A DNA stretch of 64,000 nt, taken from contig NZ_CP034437.1 in assembly GCF_003952225.1 (NCBI RefSeq), forward strand, positions 2,593,501-2,657,500, given 5' to 3'. The notes beneath the pieces are model-generated. The model had not been told where the DNA came from, made no database searches, and saw only the letters and a list, made by a program, of their open reading frames with translations. Both the position numbers and the translations under genes were made by a program. Source of the DNA: Paenibacillus albus. GTDB lineage: Bacteria; Bacillota; Bacilli; Paenibacillales; Paenibacillaceae. Shown in pieces: positions 53,158-63,299 of the stretch. The number at the start of each line of letters is the position of its first letter. Within the stretch, counting starts at the first letter, position 1.

Positions 53158-53198
53158 AAGTCTCCGATGGAGTTCATCTCCGCGTGAGGCTTTTTTTT
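53158..53198 (+). terminator. weak terminator after the LysR gene
   Basis: AAGTCTC (53158-53164) pairs with GAGGCTT (53186-53192) with one G-T pair, then TTTTTT. Confidence 0.6.
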
Positions 53199-53291
53199 GT
53201 TTGAAGAGGGAAGAGTCATGTATATTGTCTGTCGCGATGAGGGGATGGGGATAATGATATGTGACTAGATGTGAAGGGAAGCGGTGCGCAG

Positions 53292-55115
53292 ATGAGTGTC
53301 GAACGGCGTAGGGGAAGACAGCGGAGAGTATATACGGTGCTGCTCGGGATGAGCTTGCTGCTCATGCTCTACATGCTGCGGATTGCTTGGCTGCAGTTTG
53401 CTCCTGCTGCTCCTGCGATGGCAAGCCGTGCAAGCACGCAATTAAAGGCGGAGTCTGTGGCCCAGCGTGAACGCGAGCTTGTGCTTGATACCGGACGTGG
53501 TGACTTCTATGATGCGAACGGGCTCGCGATCACTGGAGAGACGTACAAGGCGCTGGCGGTGTTCCCTCTGCAGCAGCGTGCGAGAACAAATATTCCGAAG
53601 GAGCTCGCGAAGCTTGCTGGAGTACTTGGTGTAAGAGAGGTAGCGCTCGGCGATTGGATGCGTGGACTAAAGGAGCCGGCGTTCTGGCGAAGTGCGGAAG
53701 AAAGACTTCCGCATAAGCTGACGGAACATCAGCTTCGGCAGATTGATAAGCTGCATGTGAACGGGGTTCGCGTGCTGCCATATCGGAATCGGTATCCGGA
53801 GGCATTCGATCCGAAGCATGTGATTGGTTATACAAGCCAGCATCCTGAGCTGCTGCGCTCGGATTATTCAGAGCGGCTAGAAGACAAGACGATGAAGCTG
53901 ACGGATCAGACAGGCGGCTCAGGGCTTGAGCGGTCCTTAGATGAGCTGCTGCAAGGTGTAGGTGCGACCTCGGTCTCGTATTTCACGAACGGAGCGGACG
54001 AGCCGCTGCATGGACTCGACCTGCGTGTAACAGGCCCGGATAATCCCTACTATCCGCTGAGAATCACAACGACACTGAGCCTGCCAATTCAGAATAAACT
54101 TGAGCAGTATATCGATAAGAACGGACTGAAGGAAGGCGCTGTCGTTGTGCTGGATGCTGTGACAGGCGATATTGTCAGTATGATTTCACGGCCCAAGCTA
54201 GTTGTGAGCCGGATCGGAGTGTCAGGCACGGACACGGCGAATCATGCGATTCGAGCGGCAGTGCCCGGCTCTATCTTCAAGTTAGTGACGGAGGCGGCTG
54301 CTTTGGAAGCGGGTATGACGAGTGAAGGGGAGTCATTCTACTGTGGAGGCAGCTACGGTCGATATGGGCTTCACTGCTGGAAGCGAGGCGGCCATGGCAC
54401 TTTGACGCTGCAGGAGGCGCTAGCTGACTCGTGCAACGTGGCCTTCGCTACAATTGCGGAGCGGCTCAGCGCTCGTCAGCTAACGATTGCAGCTGATCAG
54501 CTTGGACTTGCCCGTCAAGTAGGCTGGGCGAGCGAGCGTGCTTTCCAGCCGCTAGGCAAGCCGCTCAAGCAGCTTCAAGATGAAGAAGCTGGCACGGTAT
54601 TCTCAAGAATTCCGGCTGTACGTGACGGAGGACAGCTGGCACAGACAGGAATTGGCCAGCGGGACGTACGAATGTCGCCGCTCCAAGCAGCGAACTTGAT
54701 GGTTACGCTGCTGCATCAAGGGGTCGTGCAAGAACCTCGCCTTGTGAGCGAGATTCGCTATGGCAACGGTCAACTGCTAGCGAAGCTGCCTCGCCAGCTG
54801 GCGCCTGCGCCTTATGGACAAATAAGCCTCCATACGGCGCAGACGCTGCTGCGCGGGATGGAGGCTGTTGTGGCCTATGGAACAGGCAGTTCAATCAATG
54901 AAGGCCGCTGGAGAGTTGCTGGTAAATCAGGAACTGCTCAAGTAACGCGAGGCGGCCAAGAGCGTATCAATCATTGGTTTGTCGGCTATGGTCCCGTGCA
55001 ATCGCCTCGTTATGCCGTTGCTGTGCTTGCCGAGAATCGCACGCCAGGCTTGTCCAACAAGGCGACTGTGCTCTTTCGCGGTGTAATGGATATTCTGGCA
55101 GCAGATGAAGGTTAG
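53292..55115 (+). CDS. class B penicillin-binding protein (transpeptidase)
   Basis: A 607-residue monofunctional D,D-transpeptidase that crosslinks peptidoglycan outside the membrane. One N-terminal helix (residues 15-35), a dimerisation or pedestal domain (60-240) and the transpeptidase domain with all three motifs: SxxK in AAVPGSIFKLVTEA (about 332), SxN in ALADSCNVAFA (about 387) and KSGT in VAGKSGTAQV (about 548). It resembles the PbpA/SpoVD-like group; whether it is used in growth or sporulation cannot be read. ATG 53292 follows AAGGGA; a GTG at 53271 is weaker. Confidence 0.9.
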   Translation: MSVERRRGRQRRVYTVLLGMSLLLMLYMLRIAWLQFAPAAPAMASRASTQLKAESVAQRERELVLDTGRGDFYDANGLAITGETYKALAVFPLQQRARTNIPKELAKLAGVLGVREVALGDWMRGLKEPAFWRSAEERLPHKLTEHQLRQIDKLHVNGVRVLPYRNRYPEAFDPKHVIGYTSQHPELLRSDYSERLEDKTMKLTDQTGGSGLERSLDELLQGVGATSVSYFTNGADEPLHGLDLRVTGPDNPYYPLRITTTLSLPIQNKLEQYIDKNGLKEGAVVVLDAVTGDIVSMISRPKLVVSRIGVSGTDTANHAIRAAVPGSIFKLVTEAAALEAGMTSEGESFYCGGSYGRYGLHCWKRGGHGTLTLQEALADSCNVAFATIAERLSARQLTIAADQLGLARQVGWASERAFQPLGKPLKQLQDEEAGTVFSRIPAVRDGGQLAQTGIGQRDVRMSPLQAANLMVTLLHQGVVQEPRLVSEIRYGNGQLLAKLPRQLAPAPYGQISLHTAQTLLRGMEAVVAYGTGSSINEGRWRVAGKSGTAQVTRGGQERINHWFVGYGPVQSPRYAVAVLAENRTPGLSNKATVLFRGVMDILAADEG

Positions 55116-55128
55116 TACTCTCATGGTT

Positions 55129-56241
55129 TTAGATATGGTCTGCTGGGTTCGACTGGTTATCGAACTCGCCCCTTGGGGAACGGATCCATCGATGGAAGTA
55201 GCGCTGTTCATACAATGCTTTCAGCAGAATCATCAGGATTGGCGACAGAATAACGCCGGAGATGCCGAAGATCGACAAGGATACGATCATGAATGCAAGC
55301 ATCGTGAAGGCGGAGACGCCAAGCGTATCGCCAGTAATCTTCGGTTCAAGCACTTGGCGTGTCAGCACGACGACTAAGAACAGAATGGTAAGCCAAATGG
55401 CGAGCGTAGTATTGCCGACGATGAACAAATAGATAATCCAAGGGACGAATACAGTTCCGACGCCAAGCAGCGGCAGCACATCGAAGAAGGCTGACAGCAG
55501 CGCAACGGAGAATGCATTATCGATGCCAAGGATCATCAACGATACGAAAATCACGATGAATGTGATACTGATTAGTTTACCTTGGGCTTTCAAGTAGCCG
55601 GCAATGCCGGAGAAAACATTTTCACGCAGGAACATGAACGCTTTCTTGAAGGTATTAGGCGTCTTCTCCTTCGCGAGCTGCTTCCACTCTTTAATCTCCA
55701 AACTTAGGAAGTATGCCAGGATGATACCGATGGAGAAGTTAAAGATAAAGGTGGAGAAGGATTTCAAGTAACCGCCTAAGGAAAGCAGGAACGAACCGGC
55801 CAAGTTTGAGCCCCAGCTTGTGATGTAGTCAAGAATGTCCTTCGCTTTGGCGATAACGCCGGGCGGCAGTGCAGAGAACTTCTCTTCAATGTCGGAAGCA
55901 TTGTTCTGGAACTGCTCCACCAGTAAGCTCTGGTACTTGTGCAAATTACCGGCAAGGCCAGTAATCTGAGTTGTCATCACATAGCCAGCTCCGACAAAGG
56001 CGCCGACAATAACAAGCGTAAAGACGAGTACGGACAAGCCTGCTGCGATCGATTTCTTCATCCCTAAACGCTGGAGCCAGCGTGCGGGCGGCTCGATGAA
56101 CATATAAATGACAAAAGACAGGAAAACAGGTGTCGCGATCCGGTATAAATAGCTAAAGACAAGCATAATGAGATATACCGTGAGTACAATCAGGGCAATG
56201 TCAAACGCGGTGCGCCAATATTTACGGTAGAAGGAAAGCAT
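55129..56241 (-). CDS. AI-2E family transporter, second YtvI-like paralogue
   Basis: A 370-residue paralogue of the protein at 183-1301, with the same topology: N-terminal helices (15-85), soluble segment 90-155, and C-terminal helices, with FFDVLPLLGVGTVFVPWII near residue 255 matching LLPYLGVGAAMIPWI of the other copy. Sequence identity looks moderate, so the copies are old. ATG 56241 follows AAAGGAG. It is convergent with the penicillin-binding protein gene, 13 bp away. Substrate unknown. Confidence 0.85.
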   Translation of the reverse strand: MLSFYRKYWRTAFDIALIVLTVYLIMLVFSYLYRIATPVFLSFVIYMFIEPPARWLQRLGMKKSIAAGLSVLVFTLVIVGAFVGAGYVMTTQITGLAGNLHKYQSLLVEQFQNNASDIEEKFSALPPGVIAKAKDILDYITSWGSNLAGSFLLSLGGYLKSFSTFIFNFSIGIILAYFLSLEIKEWKQLAKEKTPNTFKKAFMFLRENVFSGIAGYLKAQGKLISITFIVIFVSLMILGIDNAFSVALLSAFFDVLPLLGVGTVFVPWIIYLFIVGNTTLAIWLTILFLVVVLTRQVLEPKITGDTLGVSAFTMLAFMIVSLSIFGISGVILSPILMILLKALYEQRYFHRWIRSPRGEFDNQSNPADHI

Positions 56242-56475
56242 GAACAGACTCCTTTTGCAAGCGTTATTGAACAGACTTAATATGATTGTACTATAAAATA
56301 ACAGTGTTTCCCATTCGATCCTTTCTTATGAGCATTGAAGCTGTAGATTATGTTAAGTTACGTAGCCGTTTCGACACCTGCTATGGTACAATATATGGAG
56401 GCATCAGGCAGAACGGACTAACTCTCTCCATTGGACGTGAAAGAGACGTAAAACAAGGTGGTGGGAAAACGAATC

Positions 56476-57897
56476 ATGGAGAACTTCCTGCTATGGGGCT
56501 TTTATATTTTAACTTTTTATGCATTTTTGCCAGGTATTATCAGTCGGACATTTGGGTTTCGAGTATTTAAAGGAGGCCGAGCGAAGAAAGAGATTGCGCT
56601 CACCTTTGACGATGGACCAGATCCGGTTTATACGCCACAGCTACTCGATTTGCTGAAGCGCTACGATGCGAAGGCAACCTTCTTCGTCGTGGGGATCCAT
56701 GCGGAACGTCACCCGGAGCTTCTGAAGCGGATGCATGACGAAGGTCATGTTATCGGCATTCATAACTACGTTCATAAATCAAACTGGTTAATGCGGCCAA
56801 GCACGGTCAAGAAACAGATTCACCGCACTTCCGAAATCATTCGTAAAACGACCGGTGTACGATCAGCTTACTACCGTCCTCCATGGGGGATCGTCAATTT
56901 ATTTGATTTCTCGAATCTTGGCTATTTGCAAATTATCCTTTGGTCGTCCTTATTCGGTGATTGGCGCAAAAGGGTTGGTGCTGAGCGGCTGCAGCAGCGG
57001 ATCATGAAGAAGCTGCGGCCGGGTGAAGTGCTGCTTCTGCATGATTGTGGGAAAACATTCGGTGCGGATGAGGATGCGCCGGCAAACATGCTGACTGCGC
57101 TCGAACCGGTGCTTAAGACAGGCAGAGAACGCGGCTACAAATTCGTGCATATTACCGATATGATTGCCATTACAGACAAGAACAAAGCCGCTGCTCCGTC
57201 GTTTAGCTTGCTGAAGCGGGCGATTATCGCTTGTTGGATGGGGTGGGAACGGCTGTTTCATGTGCTGTTTCGAGTGAAGTCCGGCGGCGAGGGAGCGATC
57301 TTCCACTACCGCATCATTCCTTATGGCGGCAAAACAATTGAGCTAACAGACGGGCGCAGAATTGAGCCCAAGGATCCTGTTGTTGAGCTTCACTTCGATA
57401 ACGAGAAGCTGCTCGGCATGATGTCTGAATCGAAGTCGATGATGCATGTGGCAATTCGACTTATTCGAGAAGTGCAGCATGGCATGCCTAAGCTTGCGAA
57501 GAAGCTTATGGAAGATGAAGCGGCCGGAACGGTAAAAGGGCTCTATGGTGTCAGTATGATTAACCGTGGTGCTGAGCAGTTCGGCTTCAGCGTGCTGCCA
57601 ATTCCTAAAGGACTGTTCGATAAGTCTACTCGGATCTACTTGAAGCTGCTGCTTCGAGTGCTTCATCCTTCAGGCAAGCAGCGATTAGCCGAACAAGGCG
57701 CAAGGCTGGAACCACGGATTATCGCGATGTCGATGGCAGAGTTCTGGCACCGTTATGGTGAAGATACGAATATGGCTCGAGAATGGAAAGCTTCCGCTCC
57801 CAAGGCGGACACAAAGCGGAATCCAGGTGCTCATAACAGTATCGCGTCCGGTACTTACGATAACGCGAACGCTGCTGCAGGCGAGGTTGCTCCTTAA
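56476..57897 (+). CDS. polysaccharide deacetylase with C-terminal YkoP-like domain
   Basis: A 473-residue protein. A membrane helix at 2-22, then a NodB-type deacetylase domain (45-240): motif 1 ALTFDDGPDPVYTPQLL, motif 2 HNYVHKSNW, motif 3 YRPPWGIVN and LLLHDCG. The next 160 residues (WERLFHVLFRVK, FHYRIIPYGGKTIELTDGR, DPVVELHFDNEKLLG) resemble YkoP, which in Bacillus is a separate small protein; here it is fused. A low-complexity tail ends the chain. Substrate is likely cell-wall or exopolysaccharide N-acetyl groups. ATG 56476 follows AAGGTGGTG. A strong hairpin follows. Confidence 0.85.
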   Translation: MENFLLWGFYILTFYAFLPGIISRTFGFRVFKGGRAKKEIALTFDDGPDPVYTPQLLDLLKRYDAKATFFVVGIHAERHPELLKRMHDEGHVIGIHNYVHKSNWLMRPSTVKKQIHRTSEIIRKTTGVRSAYYRPPWGIVNLFDFSNLGYLQIILWSSLFGDWRKRVGAERLQQRIMKKLRPGEVLLLHDCGKTFGADEDAPANMLTALEPVLKTGRERGYKFVHITDMIAITDKNKAAAPSFSLLKRAIIACWMGWERLFHVLFRVKSGGEGAIFHYRIIPYGGKTIELTDGRRIEPKDPVVELHFDNEKLLGMMSESKSMMHVAIRLIREVQHGMPKLAKKLMEDEAAGTVKGLYGVSMINRGAEQFGFSVLPIPKGLFDKSTRIYLKLLLRVLHPSGKQRLAEQGARLEPRIIAMSMAEFWHRYGEDTNMAREWKASAPKADTKRNPGAHNSIASGTYDNANAAAGEVAP

Positions 57898-57931
57898 CCT
57901 TAAGCTAGCAGCACCGCTTGTGCACGAGAAT

Positions 57932-57972
57932 AGAAGAAGGCGCCGCCTCGATGCGGCGCCTTCTTCTATTTC
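57932..57972 (+). terminator. 15-bp hairpin after the deacetylase gene
   Basis: AGAAGAAGGCGCCGC (57932-57946) pairs perfectly with GCGGCGCCTTCTTCT (57953-57967), loop CTCGAT, then ATTTC. Confidence 0.8.
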
Positions 57973-58024
57973 ATGATTAATATAACGTTCGAATACTTTG
58001 ATGACCGGCCATAAGTATATGGAT

Positions 58025-58082
58025 GCAAAAAGATCGCCTTGCAGTAATGACGTTCAATCTGTCATACGCAGGGCGATCTTAT
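58025..58082 (-). terminator. terminator of ilvD
   Basis: AAGATCGCC (58030-58038) pairs with GGCGATCTT (58072-58080); ATGAC/GTCAT forms an inner stem. On the minus strand TTTTTGC follows. Confidence 0.75.
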
Positions 58083-58115
58083 TAAGTTGCAGGTTTAGAA
58101 TAATTTTCTAAACGA

Positions 58116-59804
58116 TTAGTTGAATCTCAATACGCCGCCTGTGCTGGCGTTTGTAACGAGGTGGGAGTAACGAGCGAGATATCCTTTAGTGATCTTTGGC
58201 TCGAAACCTTTCCAGTTCGCGCGGCGAGCTTCAAACTCTTCGTCGCTGATCAGGAGGTTCATCTCGTTGTTGATCAGATCAAGCTCTACCAAATCGCCGT
58301 CTTGTACGAATGCGATTGGTCCGCCTTCAGCCGCTTCCGGAGAAACGTGTCCGATGCTGATACCGCGGGATGCGCCGGAGAAACGTCCGTCAGTTACGAG
58401 ACCGACCTTCGCGCCAAGACCCATACCGACGATTTGCGATGTAGGAGCAAGCATCTCAGGCATACCTGGTCCGCCTTTTGGCCCTTCATAGCGGATGACA
58501 ACGACATGACCTTCTTTAACTTTACCATTAGCGATTCCGTGCAGCGCCTCATCTTGCGAATCGAAGCAGATTGCAGGACCTTTATGGTAGCCGCCAACCG
58601 ATTTATCAACGGCGCCGACTTTAATGATTGCACCACGTGGTGCCAGGTTACCGAACAAGACAGACAGACCGCCGCGCTCGCTGTGCGGGTTATCAAGTGT
58701 GTGGAGAACATCCGTATCCTTGATGTCATGGCCAGCTACGTTCTCGCGAAGCGTCTTGCCTGTTACTGTCAGCATGTCACCGTTCAGAGCGCCTTCTTTC
58801 TTGAACAGCTCGTTAAGAATTGCGCTTACTCCGCCTGCGTTGTGCACATCTTCGATGTGGTAGTCGGAAGCTGGAGCGATCTTCGCAAGATGCGGTACGC
58901 GTGCAGCCACTTCATTGATGCGCTCGATTGGATAGTCGATACCAGCTTCATGCGCGATTGCAAGCGTATGAAGTACTGTATTCGTGGAACCGCCCATCGC
59001 CATATCAAGGGCGAATGCGTTATCGATCGATTCTTTCTTCACGATATCACGCGGTTTCAGATCCATTTTGATGAGCTCCATCAGTTGGCGAGCAGCTTGT
59101 TTAACGAATTCTTTACGCTCAGGCGATACAGCAAGAATCGTGCCGTTACCTGGAAGCGCTAGGCCAAGGCCTTCTGCAAGGCAGTTCATGGAGTTAGCCG
59201 TGAACATACCGGAACAGGAGCCGCAAGTTGGGCAGCCGTATTGCTCAAGCTCTGTCAAGCTTGCTTCATCGATCTTGCCTGCTTGGTATGCGCCAACGCC
59301 TTCAAATACGCTGGACAACGAAATAGGACGGCCGTCGGATGTTTTACCAGCTTTCATCGGTCCGCCGCTGACAAGCATCGTCGGAATGTTGACGCGAAGC
59401 GCGCCCATAATCATCCCCGGAGTAATCTTGTCGCAGTTCGGAATGCAGACCATGCCGTCGAACCAGTGCGCGTTAACGACTGTTTCTACGGAGTCAGCGA
59501 TAATTTCACGGCTGGCAAGCGAGTAACGCATGCCGATATGACCCATAGCGATACCATCGTCAACACCGATTGTGTTGAATTCGAAAGGTACGCCGCCTGC
59601 TTCACGGATTGCTTCTTTCACGAGCTTGCCGAATTCCTGCAAGTGTACGTGGCCAGGAATGATATCGATGTACGAGTTACAAACCGCGATAAACGGTTTG
59701 CCGAAGTCCTCTTCCTTAACTCCGGCAGCACGCAGCAAGCTGCGGTGCGGAGCGCGGTCAAATCCTTTTTTAATCATGTCTGAACGCATCTTGTTAGCCG
59801 CCAT
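58116..59804 (-). CDS. ilvD: dihydroxy-acid dehydratase
   Basis: Dehydrates dihydroxy acids to 2-keto acids in valine, leucine and isoleucine synthesis. The 562 residues carry the iron-sulfur cysteines in [10 protein letters not shown] and [20 protein letters not shown] (residue 190), plus [10 protein letters not shown] and the C-terminal [18 protein letters not shown] (470). ATG 59804 follows GGGAGG by 8 nt; a longer frame to 59819 exists. It stands alone, away from other ilv genes. I saw no T-box upstream. It is divergent from urease with about 285 bp between. Confidence 0.95.
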   Translation of the reverse strand: MAANKMRSDMIKKGFDRAPHRSLLRAAGVKEEDFGKPFIAVCNSYIDIIPGHVHLQEFGKLVKEAIREAGGVPFEFNTIGVDDGIAMGHIGMRYSLASREIIADSVETVVNAHWFDGMVCIPNCDKITPGMIMGALRVNIPTMLVSGGPMKAGKTSDGRPISLSSVFEGVGAYQAGKIDEASLTELEQYGCPTCGSCSGMFTANSMNCLAEGLGLALPGNGTILAVSPERKEFVKQAARQLMELIKMDLKPRDIVKKESIDNAFALDMAMGGSTNTVLHTLAIAHEAGIDYPIERINEVAARVPHLAKIAPASDYHIEDVHNAGGVSAILNELFKKEGALNGDMLTVTGKTLRENVAGHDIKDTDVLHTLDNPHSERGGLSVLFGNLAPRGAIIKVGAVDKSVGGYHKGPAICFDSQDEALHGIANGKVKEGHVVVIRYEGPKGGPGMPEMLAPTSQIVGMGLGAKVGLVTDGRFSGASRGISIGHVSPEAAEGGPIAFVQDGDLVELDLINNEMNLLISDEEFEARRANWKGFEPKITKGYLARYSHLVTNASTGGVLRFN

Positions 59805-60003
59805 TTCTGTCCCTCCCAAAGTAATTCAATAAATTTTAGTCTATCACATTGCCTGTCCAAAGGCTAGCTTCACTGTCGAAAGAGGAGGGTGGTAAACAAT
59901 AGGACTGGCGTGGAGTTGGAGGGAATTTACGTTAGAAAAGTTCGACAAAAACTGACATGATAATTGAAACTGCACAACATTACGCGAATTATGTATCATA
60001 AAA

Positions 60004-60020
60004 TGTTAGTTAAGTTAACA
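60004..60020 (+). promoter_or_regulatory. TnrA/GlnR box upstream of urease
   Basis: TGTTA-GTTAAGT-TAACA matches the consensus TGTNA-N7-TNACA at every fixed position. Its centre (60012) lies about 51 bp before the predicted start site (about 60063), the usual place for TnrA activation in Bacillus. It predicts urease induction under nitrogen limitation. Confidence 0.78.
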
Positions 60021-60027
60021 TAAACGA

Positions 60028-60056
60028 TTTACTTACCTCTCTTTGCTCGCTATAAT
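60028..60056 (+). promoter_or_regulatory. predicted sigma-A promoter of ureABCFG
   Basis: TTTACT (60028-60033), a 17-bp spacer and TATAAT (60051-60056), 34 bp before the ureA ATG. Confidence 0.7.
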
Positions 60057-60089
60057 AATAGAAAAGCTACTGAAAAGAGGTGCCAATCG

Positions 60090-60395
60090 ATGCAACTAAC
60101 AGAACGTGAGAAAGAAAAACTACTTGTCACTATTGCTGCTGATTTGGCAAAGCGTCGGCTTAATCGCGGCGTAAAGCTGAATTACCCAGAAAGCGTTGCA
60201 CTGCTAACTTCCGAAATATTGGAAGGTGCCCGTGACGGCATGACAGTTGCTCAGCTAATGGAATATGGCACAAACATACTTAGCCGCGATCAAGTGATGA
60301 GCGGAGTTGCGGATATGATTCATGACGTGCAGGTGGAAGCGACTTTCCCGGATGGAACAAAGCTTGTAACGATCCATCATCCTATCCAAGGCTGA
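60090..60395 (+). CDS. ureA: urease gamma subunit
   Basis: The small structural subunit of urease, which hydrolyses urea to ammonia and carbon dioxide. The 101 residues start [20 protein letters not shown] and contain [20 protein letters not shown] and the C-terminal [11 protein letters not shown], all typical. ATG 60090 follows AAGAGGTG by 8 nt. It opens the operon ureA-ureB-ureC-ureF-ureG; ureE is not in its usual place. Confidence 0.95.
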   Translation: MQLTEREKEKLLVTIAADLAKRRLNRGVKLNYPESVALLTSEILEGARDGMTVAQLMEYGTNILSRDQVMSGVADMIHDVQVEATFPDGTKLVTIHHPIQG

Positions 60396-60418
60396 TCGAG
60401 AGAGAGAAGGTGAATGCC

Positions 60419-60787
60419 TTGATTCCTGGACAATATCGGATCGTGCCGGGTGAGCTTGAGCTTAACGCAGGAAGGCAAACGACGAAGCTGCTTGTTGCGA
60501 ATACAGGTGATCGGCCAATCCAAGTCGGATCGCATTTTCATTTCTTTGAAGTGAATCGAGCGCTGCGCTTTGATCGTGAAGCAGCCTTCGGGATGCGGCT
60601 CGACATTCCGGCTGGTACGGCAGTACGGTTTGAGCCAGGCGAGGAGAAGCCGATTCATCTCGTTGAGCTCGGAGGCAGCAAGCTCTCGTATGGTCTCAAT
60701 GCGATATCTCGTGGGGCTGCTGTTCATGGTGCGATGTCTGAAGAAGTTCGCGCAAGGCTTGCTGCTTGGAAGGGGGAGCGGCCATGA
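60419..60787 (+). CDS. ureB: urease beta subunit
   Basis: The beta structural subunit. The 122 residues start [20 protein letters not shown] and include [20 protein letters not shown] and [16 protein letters not shown], all family hallmarks. TTG 60419 is preferred, after AGAAGGTGA; a GTG at 60410 overlaps that site. The stop overlaps the ureC ATG by 4 bp, so translation is coupled and stoichiometry kept. Confidence 0.95.
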   Translation: MIPGQYRIVPGELELNAGRQTTKLLVANTGDRPIQVGSHFHFFEVNRALRFDREAAFGMRLDIPAGTAVRFEPGEEKPIHLVELGGSKLSYGLNAISRGAAVHGAMSEEVRARLAAWKGERP

Positions 60788-62502
60788 GCAGAATGGATCG
60801 AAGCAGCTACGCTGCCATGTTTGGCCCGACAACGGGTGATGCTATTCGGCTTGCTGATACCGAGCTGTGGGCGGAAATTGAGCACGACTACACCGTCTAT
60901 GGGGATGAATGTAAATTCGGCGGCGGCAAAGTAATCCGAGATGGTATGGGGCAGTCGAGCGGCGCCCTTCGGGCTGACGGCGTCCTCGATACGCTCATTA
61001 CGAATGCCGTCATCATTGATCACTGGGGGATAGTGAAAGGTGACATCGGCATCCGAGACGGCGTCATTGTCGGCGTCGGCAAAGCCGGGAATCCCGATAT
61101 TATGGATGGCGTCACTCCGGGTATGGTTGTCGGTGCAAGCACGGAGGTTATCGCAGGCGAAGGGAAAATTATCACCGCAGGCGGCATCGACACACATATT
61201 CATTATATATGTCCCCAGCAGATTGAGACTGCGCTGTCCTCCGGAGTAACGACGATGATTGGCGGCGGTACGGGACCGGCGACGGGAACGAATGCAACCA
61301 CTTGCACGCCAGGCGCTTGGCATATGTATCGGATGCTGGAGGCTGCGGAAGCTTTTCCAATGAATCTCGGTTTCACTGGTAAAGGAAACGCGTCTTTCAC
61401 AGGTCCGCTCATTGAACAGGTGGAAGCGGGGGCAATCGGGTTGAAGCTGCATGAGGATTGGGGCACGACGCCGGCGGCAATCGACATCTGCCTTGAAGTT
61501 GCGGACCAGTATGACATTCAGGTAGCCATTCACACCGATACGCTGAACGAAGCGGGATTTCTTGAAGATACACTTGCAGCGTTCAAAGGCAGAACAATAC
61601 ATACCTACCATACGGAAGGAGCAGGTGGCGGTCATGCACCGGATATCATCCGTGCGGCAGGCGAGCTGAATGTGCTGCCGTCCTCGACGAACCCTACGCG
61701 TCCTTTTACCGTCAACACGATTGAAGAGCATCTCGACATGCTCATGGTCTGCCATCATTTGGATAGCAGCATTCCCGAGGATGTCGCTTTTGCGGATTCT
61801 CGCATTCGGCCGGAGACGATTGCAGCGGAGGATGTATTGCACGATATGGGCGTCTTCAGCATGATCAGCTCTGATTCGCAGGCGATGGGAAGAGTTGGCG
61901 AGGTGATCATCCGCACATGGCAGACCGCGGACAAAATGAAGAAACAGCGAGGTGCGCTGAAAGAGGAAACGCGCATAGAAGCTGATAATTTCCGCATTAA
62001 ACGTTACATTGCCAAATATACGATAAACCCTGCGATTACGCATGGCATCTCGCATCTCGTCGGTTCGATAGAGCCGGGCAAGTTCGCTGATCTCGTCGTC
62101 TGGAGCCCGATGTTCTTCGGCGTGAAGCCGGATCTTGTGCTGAAAGGCGGCATGATCGCATACGCGCAGATGGGCGATCCGAACGCTTCGATTCCGACGC
62201 CGCAGCCGGTATTCGGTCGGCCGATGTTCGGCGCTTTCGGCAAAGCCAAGTATAAGAATTCGATCACCTTCGTTTCGCAAGCGGCTTATGCTAGCGGCAT
62301 TGCTAAACAGCTTGGGCTCTCGAAACGAATCGAACCCGTTCGCGGCTGCCGAACAATAACGAAGAAAGATATGATACACAACGATGCGCTGCCTAAGATC
62401 GAAGTGGACCCGGAGACGTATGAGGTAAAAGTTGATGGTGTTCTTGCGACATGTGAGCCGGTAGATGTGCTGCCGATGGCGCAGTTATATTTTCTGTTCT
62501 AA
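60784..62502 (+). CDS. ureC: urease alpha (catalytic) subunit
   Basis: The catalytic subunit, holding the two nickel ions. The 572 residues have the usual length. The first metal histidines are in [14 protein letters not shown] (residue 135), the carbamylated lysine in [15 protein letters not shown] (220), then [10 protein letters not shown], the active-site flap [20 protein letters not shown] with its catalytic histidine (about 320), and [15 protein letters not shown] with the nickel aspartate (360). All key residues are present. ATG 60784 follows AAGGGGGAG; a TTG at 60766 is not supported. Confidence 0.97.
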   Translation: MSRMDRSSYAAMFGPTTGDAIRLADTELWAEIEHDYTVYGDECKFGGGKVIRDGMGQSSGALRADGVLDTLITNAVIIDHWGIVKGDIGIRDGVIVGVGKAGNPDIMDGVTPGMVVGASTEVIAGEGKIITAGGIDTHIHYICPQQIETALSSGVTTMIGGGTGPATGTNATTCTPGAWHMYRMLEAAEAFPMNLGFTGKGNASFTGPLIEQVEAGAIGLKLHEDWGTTPAAIDICLEVADQYDIQVAIHTDTLNEAGFLEDTLAAFKGRTIHTYHTEGAGGGHAPDIIRAAGELNVLPSSTNPTRPFTVNTIEEHLDMLMVCHHLDSSIPEDVAFADSRIRPETIAAEDVLHDMGVFSMISSDSQAMGRVGEVIIRTWQTADKMKKQRGALKEETRIEADNFRIKRYIAKYTINPAITHGISHLVGSIEPGKFADLVVWSPMFFGVKPDLVLKGGMIAYAQMGDPNASIPTPQPVFGRPMFGAFGKAKYKNSITFVSQAAYASGIAKQLGLSKRIEPVRGCRTITKKDMIHNDALPKIEVDPETYEVKVDGVLATCEPVDVLPMAQLYFLF

Positions 62503-62522
62503 ATGAATGAGGTGAACTCGCA

Positions 62523-63257
62523 ATGTCTGGACATCAATCGGATTCACTTGCACCACCTCTTTCCTCAGCAGGCATCGTTCCTTGGCTCGCGCTTCAGCAA
62601 CTGCTCGACTCCGCGCTGCCGATCGGCGGATTCTCGCACTCTTTCGGGCTGGAAACGCTTGTTCAGGAAGGCGCGGTACGAAATGCCGCTGATCTCGAAG
62701 AGTACATACGAGCGATGCTGCTGCAAAGCTGGAGTACGGCGGATGTAATGGTTATCAAAGCGGTATATCGTGACATGCCCGTCCGTGATCTGAAATCGCT
62801 ATGGGCAGTGGAAAGGCATGTGCATATCCAGCGGGCCGCGGTTGAATCGCGAACCGGCATTCAGAAGATGGGCAGGAGACTGCTGCAGCTATTAATGTCG
62901 CTCTATCCGCAATGCGATTGGTCGCCGCTAACCGAAGGCGTTCGCAAGAATGATTGCCTCGCGACACATCCGCTTGTTTTTGGCTATGCGTGTTGGCAGC
63001 TTGGCATCAACTTGGAGCAGGCGGCACAAGGTTATTTGTACGCATGTATCGTCACTTGCGTGGGGAGTGCTCTGAGATTAATGTCGATGGGTCAAACGGA
63101 GGGACAGTCCATTATTGCTCGTCTAACACCGATGACGGCTGAGGCATGGCGCAGCGTTGAAAGCCTGGAACCGGAAGATGCTTATTCGAATATGCCATTA
63201 GCCGAAATCGCTATGATGCGTCATGAGCAGCTGTATTCCAGGCTGTTTATGTCCTAA
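62523..63257 (+). CDS. ureF: urease accessory protein UreF
   Basis: UreF helps load nickel into urease as part of the UreD-UreF-UreG complex. The 244 residues contain the signature LALQQLLDSALPIGGFSHSF near residue 22 followed by GLETLVQEGAV, and CLATHPLVFGYACWQLGIN near 145. ATG 62523 follows GAGGTGA. It directly follows ureC (20 bp), where ureE normally lies between ureC and ureF. The next gene is ureG, 42 bp downstream. Confidence 0.93.
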   Translation: MSGHQSDSLAPPLSSAGIVPWLALQQLLDSALPIGGFSHSFGLETLVQEGAVRNAADLEEYIRAMLLQSWSTADVMVIKAVYRDMPVRDLKSLWAVERHVHIQRAAVESRTGIQKMGRRLLQLLMSLYPQCDWSPLTEGVRKNDCLATHPLVFGYACWQLGINLEQAAQGYLYACIVTCVGSALRLMSMGQTEGQSIIARLTPMTAEAWRSVESLEPEDAYSNMPLAEIAMMRHEQLYSRLFMS

Positions 63258-63299
63258 TTACGAGGAAACAATTACGTTACTTTCCAGGAGGCGTTTAAT

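Noticed and set aside
53150..53291. Divergent target gene for the LysR regulator
   Set aside because: The flanking genes run in the same direction and no LysR T-N11-A site was clear, so no target was assigned.
58161..59162. 333-residue plus-strand frame opposite ilvD
   Set aside because: Antisense shadow of a well-supported gene; no motif, no ribosome site.
59805..60000. T-box or other riboswitch leader before ilvD
   Set aside because: The leader is short and has no T-box sequence or anti-terminator hairpin.
60724..62379. 551-residue open frame on the minus strand opposite ureC
   Set aside because: It has no ribosome site, a composition rich in Arg, His and Cys, and lies wholly antisense to an intact urease alpha gene with clear motifs.
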